Of a stretch of 64,000 nt of DNA, positions 11,393 through 23,550 are shown piece after piece. The stretch is from contig CM049306.1 in the NCBI GenBank assembly GCA_026874595.1, forward strand, positions 23,609,019 through 23,673,018, read 5' to 3'. The stretch comes from Sipunculus nudus. Lineage: Eukaryota; Annelida; Sipuncula; Golfingiida; Sipunculidae. Below the pieces are notes generated by a model. The model was not told the DNA's origin and ran no database searches. It worked only from the letters and a program-made list of their open reading frames with translations. A program made the position numbers and the translations under genes. The first letter of the stretch is position 1. Each line of letters begins with the position of its first letter.

Positions 11393-12594
11393 GTGGTAAA
11401 ACCAATAGCGGTAGAGGCGAGATGAACGAAAGGGACAGTAATCGGTATACTTGAGTGAAACTGGTCGGGGAGACATTTTGTGATACAGTTAATATATCGC
11501 ACCAGAAGGTCGATTTAGATAGATAACACAGCTATAACTGGCGTCTGGTATCAGGGCTCTACTAGTATACAGTGCAATTATCTAGATAAGAGGCGTAAAA
11601 CCACGACCATGGGATTTGGAACTAATTTAATTTGAACAAGGAGTTTATAACAAACTTATGTGAGGATCAGTATCAAATACAGTTAGCAGTAAGGAAAGTC
11701 CCTTATTTAATTATATGATGAGAGCTATGATACATAAAAAACCACATGTATATAAAGTATTTTGTTCCTAATAATGCTTTTACGCGTGTGGTTGGATAAA
11801 ATATTAAAAAAATATCACATTTATATGCATATTTTATTTTAATGTGTGTTTATATATGTCTGTAAATATGGTTCGAAAAATATGTCATTCTACATCTATA
11901 GCAACGATAAACAGAGCATGGAGACGGACGGACACACAGGAAGTCAACTAAGGTCATGATTGTTGGCGCGCTATGTAATTACGGGTACGGCGGATGCCAG
12001 GTGCGCCGGCACAACGGTTGTTCATCACAACCATGCTGATTAAAAAACTGTCAGTACAAGTGACAAATGTCCATTGTGCCTGTGGATAGATAAACAGTCA
12101 TTTGAAAATTAAAACAGAATGCATGGGTAGGAAGCTGAATGAAGTGGTCACAATCCTATAAATAACCGCACACAAAAGATCAACAAGATGTTATTCTCTC
12201 GTCTGGTTACGAGGGTCTGTCTACCAAATCATCTTTGTAATAATATGACCGTTGATAGTTGTGTTACAGGGGCGTAGCCAGGTTTTACCGAAAGGGGGTT
12301 GCCGGGGAGGGGGAGGGCAGGGGCCCCAGCGGGGCTGGGAAGGGGGGGGGGTTCAGTATATCCGCTGGCCGAGGATATATTTATATACATATATATTTAC
12401 CCATTTATTATAATATAGAATAAGCATACTTCAATATCCTTGTTTGAACTATTTTAAGACTGACATAAGAGGAAGAATTTGTTATCTGCACACGAAAGTG
12501 TACAGTTATGAAAATAAACATGACTGATGACTTATATTATTCGATCCTTCCACGTGACACAACTCTTCTTGGCTATCATAAGACACACACATAG

Positions 12595-12715
12595 TGTCAC
12601 ACACAGTGTCATACATATCGTCACACACACACCGTCACACACACCGTCACACACACCGTCACACACAGTGTCACACACACAGTGTCACACACTGTAACAC
12701 ACGCACGCACGCAGT
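12595..12715. repeat. GTCACACACA/CAGTGTCACA short minisatellite
   Basis: About ten irregular units of roughly 10-14 bp such as CACCGTCACACA and CAGTGTCACACA. Confidence 0.8.
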
Positions 12716-14229
12716 TACAACCAATTGCCATGTATAACTGCAGCGAATGGAATATAACTTTATAAGCCAAAACACCGTCTTCTTATTTATGCACGCTAAG
12801 CTTATAATTTCAGCAATTATTCGTGTAGGTCTTTAATTTTTACCACTGTTTTTGATTTGTTTCTGACCAATGTAAATTATGTGTGCCTGTGTTATAGGGA
12901 AGCCGGGGGGGGGGGGGGGATGACCAAGATATAACAAAAGATAGTTTGTAAATCAAGTTTCTTTATTCTGATTCGTTGGCATAGTGATTATTAAATATAA
13001 TTGTCTCTTGATTGTCGACAGCAGTACATAATAATTTGACATTCTTCTTCACACAATATTAACACTTTACATGACAATCGTCGTCTTAACAATTCTTAAT
13101 GACTTCAAGTCAGTCTGTTCTCCTTATACAGTACAGTTCTTTATTTAGTCCATTACACAAAAATATATAACACTTCACGACAGTCACTTAATACGAAGAG
13201 CGTATCAGTGTCTCTCGCTAATACAGCTTGAGATACATTAGGTACCTCATGTTGTTACAGAGAGGCAACGACCAGTATACACAACCGGCAGGAAGGCCCA
13301 GTTGACGAAGAACCCAAAGATGACCTTGACTGGCTGTCAGACTGACAACTGACGACTGATCTATCTAACTGACTCTAATTCTTCTCTCTCTCCTCCTCCC
13401 CCCCCCCTTCTCTCTGAGTCTCACTTTTACTGACATCTCTCTCTATATATATCTACATGGGTCTCTCTGCTCAAACTTGTTTATATTAAACATGTATATA
13501 TTCCATTTTTTGTTGTTCATTTTAATTGTAAATCTGAGAACTGTACTTAAATTCCCATCTCTGGCTTTCAGTATAAAAAAAACCTCCTTTCGATTGGTGA
13601 AGTCAGTTGTATCTAAGTGGTTGGTAACGTAGTGGTCAAATCTGATGTCTGCCCTTTTATGACTAAATTGGTGTTGTATGTCTGGATCTGTTTGCTATGC
13701 TGTTAATCTGTATGCGTGAGTGCTCTATGTAACCTTAAACAGTTTGTCCACGCTTTGATTTTATGATTGTATAGCTTACACGGCAATTGGTCTACTGTCA
13801 TAAAATTCAGGACCTGAGCTAACATGTCTCTGTCAGACTTAAACGAACACACTGCTAGACTGCTAGTACCATATGTGTAATTTTTGTTAAATAACAACCA
13901 TACTAAGTTTCCTCACATTCTTATTACTATATACATAATAATTATTACAACCATAAGTGGCTAAACCATATATGTTTTCTAGATATCTTGACAATCAGCA
14001 TTTATTTAAACAGTGAATCTGTGACCATTCTTTATGAACTTAAAATATACAATAATGCTTCCCATAACATTCCATAATAAACAATAATGATTTCCACCAC
14101 CTTATGATTATCATAGTAATACAATATAATAGCAAAGTGTGTAAACTCATATGAAGTGCATATTTAGGAATCTGACTACAGCAACCCTGCACACAAATCT
14201 GACAATTTTAATTATATACATGGTTGTTA

Positions 14230-14815
14230 TGATTACAGGATATGGTCAGTTAACAAGGCTTATTATAATTACATGATACAGTATTAGTTGACAGTTCAAT
14301 TTCCTTACTTTGTTTAAACAGAGATAATAAATAACTTTTCTTCATAATATTTAATATATCTTAAAGTATGATACGTGGCATAAAGAGACGTTGTATCTGT
14401 TTGTCCAGCCCATGTCATGGATCGGAGACACCAGATGGATCCATGAATCTGAGACCCTAGGTCAGTTAATTAGATGTTATAACTGTTTTTTTCTGTTATC
14501 ACATATTTTGTCCACTGTACCAGATTCTATTAAATATGCCACCCAGAGCTTTTATAACCCAGCCTGGCATTTGTATGACTGTCCGTCTTTTAGGGGACAG
14601 CAAATTACCAGTACCAGGCTTAAAATCTTGTTTCAGCCCAGTGCGGTAATAAATTACATTATGCCTGGTAAACTATCCTTAGCTTAACAAGAGTTGCACC
14701 TAGTAAATTGGCAGATTTTATAGCATGGTTATTTGTTATGTCATTGAGTCCTGATTAAGTTAACTGTCTGGAAATTATGTTAATATATTCAGATTTATGA
14801 ATGCCTTAAACGTTT
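14230..14815 (+). repeat. Dispersed repeat, second copy (partner 2180-3263)
   Basis: Collinear, diverged similarity to 2180-3263 (see there), again ending at a TTTTTTAGCTCAGCTGAC start. The 98-codon open frame at 14391-14687 falls within it and is not matched by an open frame in the other copy. Confidence 0.55.
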
Positions 14816-16795
14816 TTTAGCTCAGCTGACTATAAGTCAACTGAGGTATAGGAATGGCGCTTTGTCCGTCGTCCGTCCGGCCGTCCGTTAGCAGGGCACA
14901 AATCGTAACTGCTGGTCCTAGAAACATCTAAGTGAACATCCTAGGAGGTCAATAAAAAATCTCCTTGGAAACCTGAAATTAGGTCACTGTGACCTATATC
15001 CTCCGAGCTATGGGGCTTGAAAGTACCCCCCAGAAAAATCAAAAATATAATACAAAACCTCCAATATTCTTGATAATTAATGCATGGATTGTCATGAATC
15101 TTGCCTTGAATATTGACCATGACTAGTTTTGTCAGTTTCCGAAAAGTGGTGGCGCCACTTGTATTATTGTTATTTTAACGAATATTTTTCTATTTTTTTA
15201 CTATAAAATGACAACAATCATGTCAGTTTACAGCTGTAATTACATCTAGTGTCCCAAAACCTGGTGTGTTTATTGATCACAAGTGGATGCCATATAGTAA
15301 TGACCCTGTCTGTCTGTCTGTTCGTCTGTCTGCCTGTCCATCCGTCCAATCACACAAATTTGTTTCAAGATGATAACTCCAGGTTGTATTGACACATGGA
15401 TTCTAAACTTGACTTACGTATGGCCCACCACTTAAGCAAGAACCTAAATGATTCTGGGGTCACGAGGTCAAAAGTCAAAGTCACAGGACTCACTTATTTA
15501 AAAAGATTATGGCTGCATTTTAAGCCAAGCTTTTTATCCCAAACTTTCTTTTATGCGCATTTAGCTGGCTTGCCAGTATGGGGAGAGCATAAATGAATTT
15601 GGGGTCACATGGTCAAAGGTCAAGGTCACAGGGACCATCTGTTCACAAATTAGTTTCCAGATGATAACTGCAGTTTAGTTTGACATATTGGTTTCAAACT
15701 TAACTTATATATGACTCACCATTAAAGTAAGAACCGTGTCGATTTTGGGGTCCAATGGTCAAAGGTCAAGGTCACAGGACTCATTTCTTTAAAAAGAATG
15801 CATATGCATTTGAAGCCAAACTTTTCATTGCAAACCTTCCATCTTGAAGATGTTGCTAATCTGCCATTAGGGAAAGATTCTGTTCAGTTTTTTGGGGTCA
15901 TGAGGTCAAAGGTCAAGTTCACAGTACCCACTTATTTAGAAAGATTGTGGATGCATTTTAAGCCAAACTTTTCATCCCAAACCTTTGATCTTGCACATAT
16001 AGCTGAGCTGCCAATAGGGGAAGAATCTGATTGATTTGGGGATCACAAGGTCAAAGGTCATGGTCACAGGGGCCCTTCTGTCCACATATTTGTTTCTGGA
16101 TTTGTTTCTGTTTCTGGATCAGTTTCGATTGACATATTTTGGTTTCAATTTTGACTTATATATAGCCCCACCAATAATGTAAGAACCCTTTTGAATTTTG
16201 GGTCATAAGGTCAAAGGTCAAGGTCACAAGACCCACTTCTTTAAAAAGATTGTTGATGTATTTTTTGTCCCAAACCTTCTATCTTCCAGATGTTGCTCAC
16301 CTGCCAATAGTGGAAGTAACTTATGGTTTTTGGGATCATAAGGTCAAAGGTCAAGGTCATGTGGGCCATGTATCCACATATTAGTTTCCAGATGATAACA
16401 CCAGTTTGGTTTGAAATATTGGTTTCAAACTTGACTTATATATGGCCCAACACTTAAGTAAGAACTGTTGATTCTGGGGTCATGAGATCAAAGGTCAATG
16501 TCACAGGACCCACCACTTTAGAAAGATTGTGGATGTATTTTAAACCAAACTTCTTAATCCTTCCATCATCAATATGTGGTGCAAATGCCAATAGGGGAAG
16601 TTTTCTTTTGATTTTGGGGTCACAAGGTTAAGGTCACATGGCCCATCCATTTACAAATTAGTTTATGGATGATAACTCCAGTTTGGGTAGACAAGTTGGC
16701 TTTAAAATGATCACAGGACCAATATTTTGGAAAACCTCATAAACTTATATCCTTATAGACAAATGCAGCTGAGCGTCGAGACTCATTGGGTCCCT
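14815..16795 (+). mobile_element. Full-length subfamily C element with AGGTCA core array
   Basis: 5' end TTTTAGCTCAGCTGACTATA, then CGTCGTCCGTCCGGCCGTCCG, the GGTCACTGTGACCTATATCC segment, a GGTGGCGCCACT motif (15147), CTGTCTGTCTG simple repeats, and about eight units of roughly 145 bp (15400-16680), each with a nuclear-receptor-like AAGGTCAAAGGTCAAGGTCA block and text such as TTTAAGCCAAACTTTTCATC. The 3' end is GCAGCTGAGCGTCGAGACTC, ATTGGGTCCC (16765-16795), a mutated TGACCCATGGGTCA hairpin. No ORF inside is long enough to be a transposase. Confidence 0.65.
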
Positions 16796-17036
16796 AATTT
16801 TTTCTAGATCCTGAATTGACAATCTTGAGTATCCATATGAGAAGCATGTATTTTAATCATCAATAGGGTAACTTCAGGAGTCTGGTTTGTTGAACTGATG
16901 GACGAACCTGTATATAAGCACAGCCTGACTTTACTCTGGGAACACTTCGGCATATTTTCTAAATTCCAAATGGCTCCGTTTCAATTGACAAGTTTTAAGA
17001 AAAGGAATGTGGAATTGAAGCAAAACCGAGTGCATT

Positions 17037-18290
17037 TTTAGCTCAGCTGATTGTCAACTGACCTAAAGTGATCGGGCCGCGTCCGTCGTCCGTCCGTCTG
17101 TCTGTTAGACTGGCACGTTTTGACACCATTGGAATTAGAAACCCTATAACTGAATATCCAGAGAGGTCCATAAGAAATCTCTTTGGAAACCTGAAACTAG
17201 GTCACTGTGACCAATCCTCCGAGCATTGGGGCTAGTAAGTACCCCCCCCCCCCCCGAATAATTGAAAATTTGATACACAAACTCCAATATCTTGACAATA
17301 TATGCATCGATTGCTCTGAATTTTGGATTTAATATTGTCCATGACTAGGGTTATTAGTTCCCGAAAATTGGTGGCGCCACTTGCATATTTTTTACGATTT
17401 CCCCCCTGTTTTTGCGACTGTCAAATGACAGCAATTGTGTCCATTTCTCATTGTAATTTTCTTTAAGTGTCTTGAAACCTCATGTGTATATTGATCATGA
17501 CTGGTTTCTTTAATTCCTGAAGACTGGTGACGCCACCTGTAATTTTTCTACTTTTTTTGTGAATATTTTCCTTTATTCTAAGAATGCAAAATTATATTGA
17601 AACTATCAAATTTGCAACTGTGGTTTCATCTCGTGTCCTGAAACCGTGTGTTATTAAGGCCCCGCTTGAGTAAGCGGATGCCCTTTAGTAATCACCTGTC
17701 TGTGTGTCTGTCTGTCCGTCTGTTGGTCTTTTTTGTACGCTGGTCATTTTGTTTCCTGGTGACAACTCCAGTTTGGATTGACATACAAATTTCAAACTTG
17801 ACCTGCATATGGCCCACCTCTATCGCAAGAATTCTATAGATTTGGTGGTCATGAGGTAAAAGGTCAAGGTCACCCAACCTACTTATTTCGAAAGACTGCG
17901 GATACATTTTAAGCCAAACCTTTCATCCCAAACCTTCCATCTTGTACATATAGCTGACCTGCCAATAGGGGAAGATTGTGATTGATATTTGGTTCACAAG
18001 GTAAAAGGCCAAGGTCACAGGGGTCATCTGTCTGCATATTTGTTTCCGTTTGATAACTCCAGTTTATAATGACATATTGGTTTCAAACTTAAATTATATA
18101 TGACCCACCAACAATGTTAGACCCCTATTGATTTAAGGGTCAAAGGTCAAGTTCTCAAGACCAACTTATTTATAAATATTGTGTATGCATATTAAGCCAA
18201 ATTATTCATCCAAACCTTCCATCTAACACATATAGGGGACCTGCAATTAAGAGATGAACCTGGTTGGTTAGGGGGACACTAGGTCAATGA
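17037..18290 (+). mobile_element. Subfamily C element, 3' end not found
   Basis: Starts TTTAGCTCAGCTGATTGTCA, followed by CGTCGTCCGTCCGTCTGTC, GGTCACTGTGACC, poly-C (17240-17255), GGTGGCGCCACTTG (17371), and three or four AGGTCA-bearing units (17840-18150). The similarity fades near 18290 without a recognisable 3' hairpin. Confidence 0.55.
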
Positions 18291-19611
18291 ACAACCTTAT
18301 GGTGAATAAATCTGTAAATGAATATAGAATAAATCCTGTGAACCATGCACATTCCTTCTAATAAACTTCTCCATACATGATGGTTTTATTTGGAGACCTG
18401 GGTCTGTCAGGAAGCACTCGAGATGCTTATGTGTAATGCTGCTCATCTACCCTGTCATCAGACCAGTTTCGTCACTGTGGAATGTGCCAGGGTCAGATTC
18501 TGGTCAAGGTGGGACACGCCAGTGGCATATTTGTCTGGGTGTCCTTCTATAATTTGAGAATTTTGGCGTGTTTTCTTTGATGACATATGGACGAATCTTT
18601 GGAACATATTGGAAGATAATTTGTATAATTTTATTTTTGGTTTGACATGATTATTGTTTTGTTCGTGTATGAGGATAATAATCATACATATATTGTGATA
18701 TATTAGACTTGAGATTTAGTTAGCAAATCAATTCATATGTCTGATCAATTTATGTAAATTATACTGGCACCCGGACACATAAGAGTCATAATTTTAAACT
18801 TATAAAATGTGTTGAAATTACTGAATTAATGTACCAGCATAAAATAAAAGGCCATATATATTTTATTCATCTATAAATATAATTATAATTCTTTTGAGAG
18901 ATTGATAATTTTAGAGTAATACGAACATGTGCAAGGGGATGATTATGACTGGATGTATGTAATTTAAATATTTAAAATAACCCTATTGAACCAGTTATAG
19001 AACCAGTTAAAAAAGGATGTGTGCTTGACTTTATTATTTGCCCATTTTAAGTGGGTGATATTTACACAGCAACTTCCGGTATGACGGTGGCGGGACCGCG
19101 CTTGTTATTACAGCTCTTGACATTCTGTCAGTGAGGTATGCATGGCAAGATGTACCTATACTGCTACTTGGACGATTTGTACGCCAGCCAAAACGAGTAA
19201 ATGCTGTGGTTATCGGAGTATCCAAAATCTTCAATTTCTGTGATCCGACAGATGTGTACTATGGAGATGATGTGGAAATAATCCGTTCACTGCCTTGCAG
19301 TTTATGTTGTCCCAGTTAGATGGTGATGACTAGACCACTTCTTGACTTCGTTCACATGGGAAAAACTAACATTGTACTCGTCCATTTGCTTCCTCTGCGT
19401 ACGTTCAGTGGGCAGTCTGACATCTCCAATGGAGTAGCCAGGTAGTAGTAATAGTTATATGGAGTTTGTGATCTACCTTTGAGCACCAGTGCCTCAGTTC
19501 CAGTGCGACGCTTTGAAGGTCAGTGCTGGGTCAGTGCTTAACAGCGAACAGGGCTGTAGAAAGTTTTGTTCTGGGTATATGTAGGGCTGTTTCGCCGTAC
19601 AGTGTGGTGCG

Positions 19612-19666
<55 letters not shown>

Positions 19667-20824
19667 TGTGTGTGTGTGTCAGTGTGTGTGTGTGTGTCAG
19701 TGTGTGTGTGTGTGTGTGTGGGCAATTCAGAATTCCTCCGAGTCTCCCAGCCCGAGGTTGAGTAACCCCTAACGTCATAACGAGCTTGCGTCCCACGAGG
19801 ATGCTTTGTCACATGTTCCCAGTAGGGAAGTAGCAGCTTAGTAAAAGTACTTTTGGGAGTAGTATGGTTAATCCGGGTTTATGTTTCAGTAATGCATGGT
19901 GCATATACCAACCCGCACAAACATATTATGAAAACCGGTCAATATGATATATTTATGGTTGTAAAAATGTGGAGATTGATCATTAAAGTGTCTAGTGAAA
20001 CATATCCTGTCAAGTTCATTGACGGCAGGTGTAGTCCTGGTGGAGACCCATGCATGCCGTTGTTTCTCTGTGGCATCTGTACATACACTACAGAGCCATA
20101 AATGGGTCTATGCCTGGTGGAGTCCATACGCGTGTAATGGGCTCAACTTGATAAATCTTCATCACCATATATAACAAGTGCCAGGTTTACTCACTCTAAT
20201 TGATAAATTTGCTTGCTCACTGCAGGTCAAGGTGTCGTGCAGATACCGCATGTGATATCTGCCATGGCAACGGTTTTAACATCACCACGCGACCATGTTT
20301 AATGATTTAATAATGAACTCTCATGGGTATGGCCATGTGTTGTCTGGGACATCACCCAGATACCATAATGATTAAATATGTATGGCTTGTGTTCTTTTTT
20401 TCAGTTACAGTCACACTGGGCCGGGAATACCGAAGTACCAGCAACGCGGTCGAGTAGAGGAGGATTGATCATCTTCATGTAGACCCTTAGGGCCGTAAGT
20501 TGTATAAACGGACGTCACTGCGCATGCACATCCCTGAAGTTACAAGCAGGCCTAGTACAATCACTTTTGTCACGAACCGTTGGATGTGTCGAGGGAGTAC
20601 TAACTGTCAAATCTCAACAAAGACAGAATAGTCCGAAACAACATTGCTGAATTCTGCAGTTAATCCGTAGAGGGTCTCAACAAAGGACGCATTGTAGAGT
20701 CGCACCAAATGAACTTTGCGCTAAGTATTCTGTTTCCCGGTAAAAAAGGGATTTTTGAGAGAAGGAAAAGTTTCATATGGGAACATGAAGTAACAACTTC
20801 TTTAAATCTTACATATAGATATAT
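18290..20824. other. Intergenic upstream of the 525-codon gene
   Basis: A (TA)n/(TG)n compound microsatellite lies at 19616-19720. A polypyrimidine-AG (CTTTTTTTCAG at about 20394-20404) followed by a GC-richer stretch (20405-20700) could be the acceptor and body of a 5' untranslated exon of the downstream gene, but nothing confirms it. No other coding signal is seen. Confidence 0.4.
19616..19720. repeat. (TA)n followed by (TG)n compound microsatellite
   Basis: About 22 TA units, then TG blocks separated by TCAG. Confidence 0.95.
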
Positions 20825-22402
20825 ATGTTATTTTCTAATCACCGTAACTATCAGCCATACATTATGAAACGACAGGAATATGAACAGGGCGGATGGCTCC
20901 AAGTACAAAACACGTTAGTGCCATATTTGGCTGTACATCAAAATAAAGTGGTTCCAGTTCACGTGATCACCAAGGCAGCAGAACTTTTGGTAGGTTGCAA
21001 CTTGGACGGTCTGACAATACCCGCGGATGAATATCAAGTGACAGCTCTAAATCAGTTATGCAAGGAGGCGGATGTCAAATTCAGCTTCAGCCCTGATACA
21101 CCGCTCATGATGATAGCGGATTTATACAAGGCGTACTACAGTCATATATACATTTCTGAGCTACCAAAGAAGGACCCTGCTAAACATGCTGTGTATGTTT
21201 GCATGGAGTACAGTGAGAAGCCGTGCCCTGTACCAGGTCCGCTGGTTCAACCTTGTGATAACACTAACGATTTGAATAACTCCATTCACTCAGGGTCTGA
21301 TAAAGTTTATTATTCGGATGGGGAAAAATGTGTCACACCTGGAGAAAGTATTCATGATGATATATCATATCCGATTGACCTGAGAAAGAAACCAACAGAC
21401 GCCCGTTTCCACGGGAGAAGAGATTTACAACGAGGTTCTAGTCACGTGACACGGAATGGAGCTGTTGTCTCGGACCAGACGCTGGCTTCCTCGTCTCCTA
21501 ATGGGAACAGTATAACCAGTTATGTGTGCCTTGGAACACAAGGTCAAGAACAGTGCGAGGGGATGCCATTTTCACCTGATATATCACCTCATCCTCTTTA
21601 TCACCCTGATGCTAGGTCAGAGGGTTATCAGTCAAGAGCCCTAACATCCGCACCATTGCGATACACACCTGTAATGCACGACAGATACGAGGAGTTCAGA
21701 GAGCCGTACCATAACAACCTGACCGCGAATGTTCAGACATCTCATACAGCCTCGTGTGATCATTCGTTTCTTCTTCAGAACACACATGTACCACAAATGC
21801 CTCACTATGCTGAACAACAAAACATAATAGTAAACCCCTCCTCGAGTCCTTCGTGTGAACAAACACTGTGTAATATCAGGAATATGGTTGAAAATCTTGG
21901 AAAATCAATGCTGCAAGGGCCTTCATTAGACACTCAAAAATATTACCAAACACAAACTAGAGACGCAAGTCAAGGGTATTCCAACTTCAGCCATCCATTA
22001 ACATTCAGTCAGTTTTACCAGGCGGAGGCCTTAAAAGCAGCATCGGCAGCCTACGAAAGACAGGCGGTGGATTTAACTGCGCATGCTCATGCGCATGCTC
22101 TTGCACAACAGCATAATTTAAATAGGACGCGCCAACATATTATGTCAAATTATAAATGTGCATCATTTAAACGTCGTGGCCTTAATGATGGTGCGTTTTT
22201 AGGATACAATATGCATCAGAATATGCTTTGTTCAAGCACGGATGGACGTGGCCATTTGTACCACACGCATTGGAAAAGACCAGTCCCGACCACCCCCTCT
22301 AAAACAGGAAAGGCAGAGGAGAAGGCTCGCTACTTCAAGGGCCATACATTGTCTAGACATTACAAATCATTAGAACGACGGATGCGAATGTCTTTATGCT
22401 AA
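20825..22402 (+). CDS. Uncharacterised intronless gene, paralogue of the 49855-51276 gene
   Basis: I do not recognise the family. The frame is 525 codons from the first ATG. The second ATG (20864, residue 14) is the likelier start, because from there the protein begins MK...GGWLQ as the paralogue begins MK...SGWLQ. Residues 23-135 form a domain shared with the paralogue: GWLQ-x2-NTLVPY, VVP-x-x-VxT-x-AA-x-LL, NLD-x-L, LNQLC-x-EA-x-V-x-F-x-F, PL, then YI-ELPK-x2-P-x-K-AVY. The middle is Ser/Asn/His-rich and looks disordered. PIDLR (183-187) and AVDLT (414-418) resemble CtBP-binding PxDLS-type motifs; the second sits in a His/Ala repeat (AHAHAHALAQQH, 420-431). The tail (about 500-525) is basic, with KARYFKGH and LERRMRM. 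No signal peptide or membrane segment is seen. A nuclear role is only a guess. A broken copy of its 3' end is at 36375-36730. Confidence 0.8.
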   Translation: MLFSNHRNYQPYIMKRQEYEQGGWLQVQNTLVPYLAVHQNKVVPVHVITKAAELLVGCNLDGLTIPADEYQVTALNQLCKEADVKFSFSPDTPLMMIADLYKAYYSHIYISELPKKDPAKHAVYVCMEYSEKPCPVPGPLVQPCDNTNDLNNSIHSGSDKVYYSDGEKCVTPGESIHDDISYPIDLRKKPTDARFHGRRDLQRGSSHVTRNGAVVSDQTLASSSPNGNSITSYVCLGTQGQEQCEGMPFSPDISPHPLYHPDARSEGYQSRALTSAPLRYTPVMHDRYEEFREPYHNNLTANVQTSHTASCDHSFLLQNTHVPQMPHYAEQQNIIVNPSSSPSCEQTLCNIRNMVENLGKSMLQGPSLDTQKYYQTQTRDASQGYSNFSHPLTFSQFYQAEALKAASAAYERQAVDLTAHAHAHALAQQHNLNRTRQHIMSNYKCASFKRRGLNDGAFLGYNMHQNMLCSSTDGRGHLYHTHWKRPVPTTPSKTGKAEEKARYFKGHTLSRHYKSLERRMRMSLC

Positions 22403-23252
22403 TAACACTATTGCATATTGTAGAATGGTGTCGAGTGCATGATTGTTTTAAAAAACAAACGCAAATAAATTACGCAATGTTTGTAAAAGTCAACTATTTT
22501 TTAATGATAGTACTGGTACATTCTATAAAAGATAAGAAGGTCCCTAACAAATCTTTGCTTTTATGCAGTTACCTGGTATGATTTAGGATTTCGAGGAAAC
22601 GAAGTATTTTGCATCCTTTTATACCATCACATTACAGCACCGAAGTGTTCTTTATTTAAAAACTACTCATGTCAGTTATTGTTAGTATATACATAGCGGT
22701 ATTCAATGGTTACATTATCATCAAGTTAAAATGTAGCAGCCTTAACCTTTGTGATGATATCGCTTATATTTATTACCTTCCGCTGAGGCTTGACGTTGAA
22801 TGTATCTTTTCTCTCGTTATGTTCTAGGAATCATGTATTTTGTACTCAAGTGTTTACTTTGTATAAAGAATATGCTCATGAAAGTGTTGTTTTTCTTAAG
22901 AAATTCATTCACAAATACATTCTCATAACAACTCGTATATAGGAAATTTATTCTTGCGAAAAGGGGCCCTGCAGCAGTCATGCTAAACAAAATGACTCCA
23001 TAAGCATACTAAATGAACCGATATTTCCGACCTCGAGTCGTGAAACTAGTTGTTTCGAAAACTGCGCTGCAATGGCCGTCCATAGTATCAGGTGATATCG
23101 CTGTGAACATCTTGATATTAGGCATGCAATGACAAAGAGATTTACACAAACAATTTTAAAGACAAACTAATGCTTAAATCCCGTATCTATGATGATCGCT
23201 ATCATTTCTCTGTTTTCGCAAGAAGTGGAGTACGTGCTTTCAGATATTTAAT
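22403..23252 (+). other. 3' flank of the 525-codon gene, partly duplicated at 36675-37740
   Basis: Text from about 22403-22450 and 22930-23230 recurs in order downstream of the pseudogene at 36362, for example TATTCTTGCGAA, CCGA-TATTTCCGACCTCGAGT, TTTCGAAAACTGCGCT and GTATCAGGTGATATCGCTGT. The segment 22470-22930 has no counterpart there. Position 23095-23105 is the empty target site for the mobile element inserted in the other copy. Confidence 0.75.
22464..22469 (+). promoter_or_regulatory. Candidate poly(A) signal of the 525-codon gene
   Basis: AATAAA 62 bp after the stop codon, in an A/T-rich 3' flank. Confidence 0.55.
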
Positions 23253-23404
23253 TTTAGCTCAGCTGACTGAATGTCAGCTGAGGTAAGGGAATGACGCCTT
23301 GTCCGTCCGGGCATCCGTTAGCATGGCACAAATTGTAACCGCTAACCCTAGAATAATGAAAAATCTGATACAAAAGCTCGAGTATCTGAGCAAGTAATAA
23401 TACT

Positions 23405-23550
23405 GTTACGAAGGCACATTGTTGAGGGGAAAATCCTGGGCCGATCCGGGAGTCGAACCCAAGTCGGTGGCGCACAAGTCCGGCGAACCAACCGCTTTGC
23501 TAGCAAAGCAAGCTTCACTAGCGAGACAGTTCGGTCCGCTTTTATGTCAC
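23405..23550 (-). repeat. tRNA-derived SINE-like sequence
   Basis: On the minus strand there is a box B matching GGTTCGACTCC exactly (23449-23459) and a box A-like TAGCAAAGCGG (23492-23502), with starts 43 bp apart as in a tRNA gene, and a T-arm TTGGG-TTCGACT-CCCGG. The sequences where acceptor strands should be (CTTGCTT and ATCGGCC) do not pair, so this is not a functional tRNA. The reading is RNA polymerase III promoter, tRNA-like head, then unrelated body. Confidence 0.55.

Larger units (their letters stand above)
9970..14230. other. Intergenic, no gene supported
   Basis: Contents: poly-G/poly-C runs (10045-10057, 10090-10100), a (TA)n tract (about 11319-11391), a GTCACACACA-rich minisatellite (about 12595-12715), a poly-G tract (12905-12918) and CT-rich stretches (13380-13445). 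Short open frames have no shared copies and no recognisable motifs. Confidence 0.55.

Noticed and set aside
15300-15350. CTGTCTGTCTG / CCGTCCGTC tracts considered as CRISPR-like repeats
   Set aside because: They are simple-sequence repeats inside eukaryotic mobile elements; there are no regular spacers, and the window is eukaryotic.
18455-18480. Minus-strand CGAAAC and CTGATGA close together
   Set aside because: They are in the wrong order for a single hammerhead and the needed stems are absent.
23437-23509. A functional tRNA gene on the minus strand
   Set aside because: Box A and box B spacing is right, but the acceptor strands do not pair and the anticodon arm is poor; better explained as a tRNA-derived SINE.
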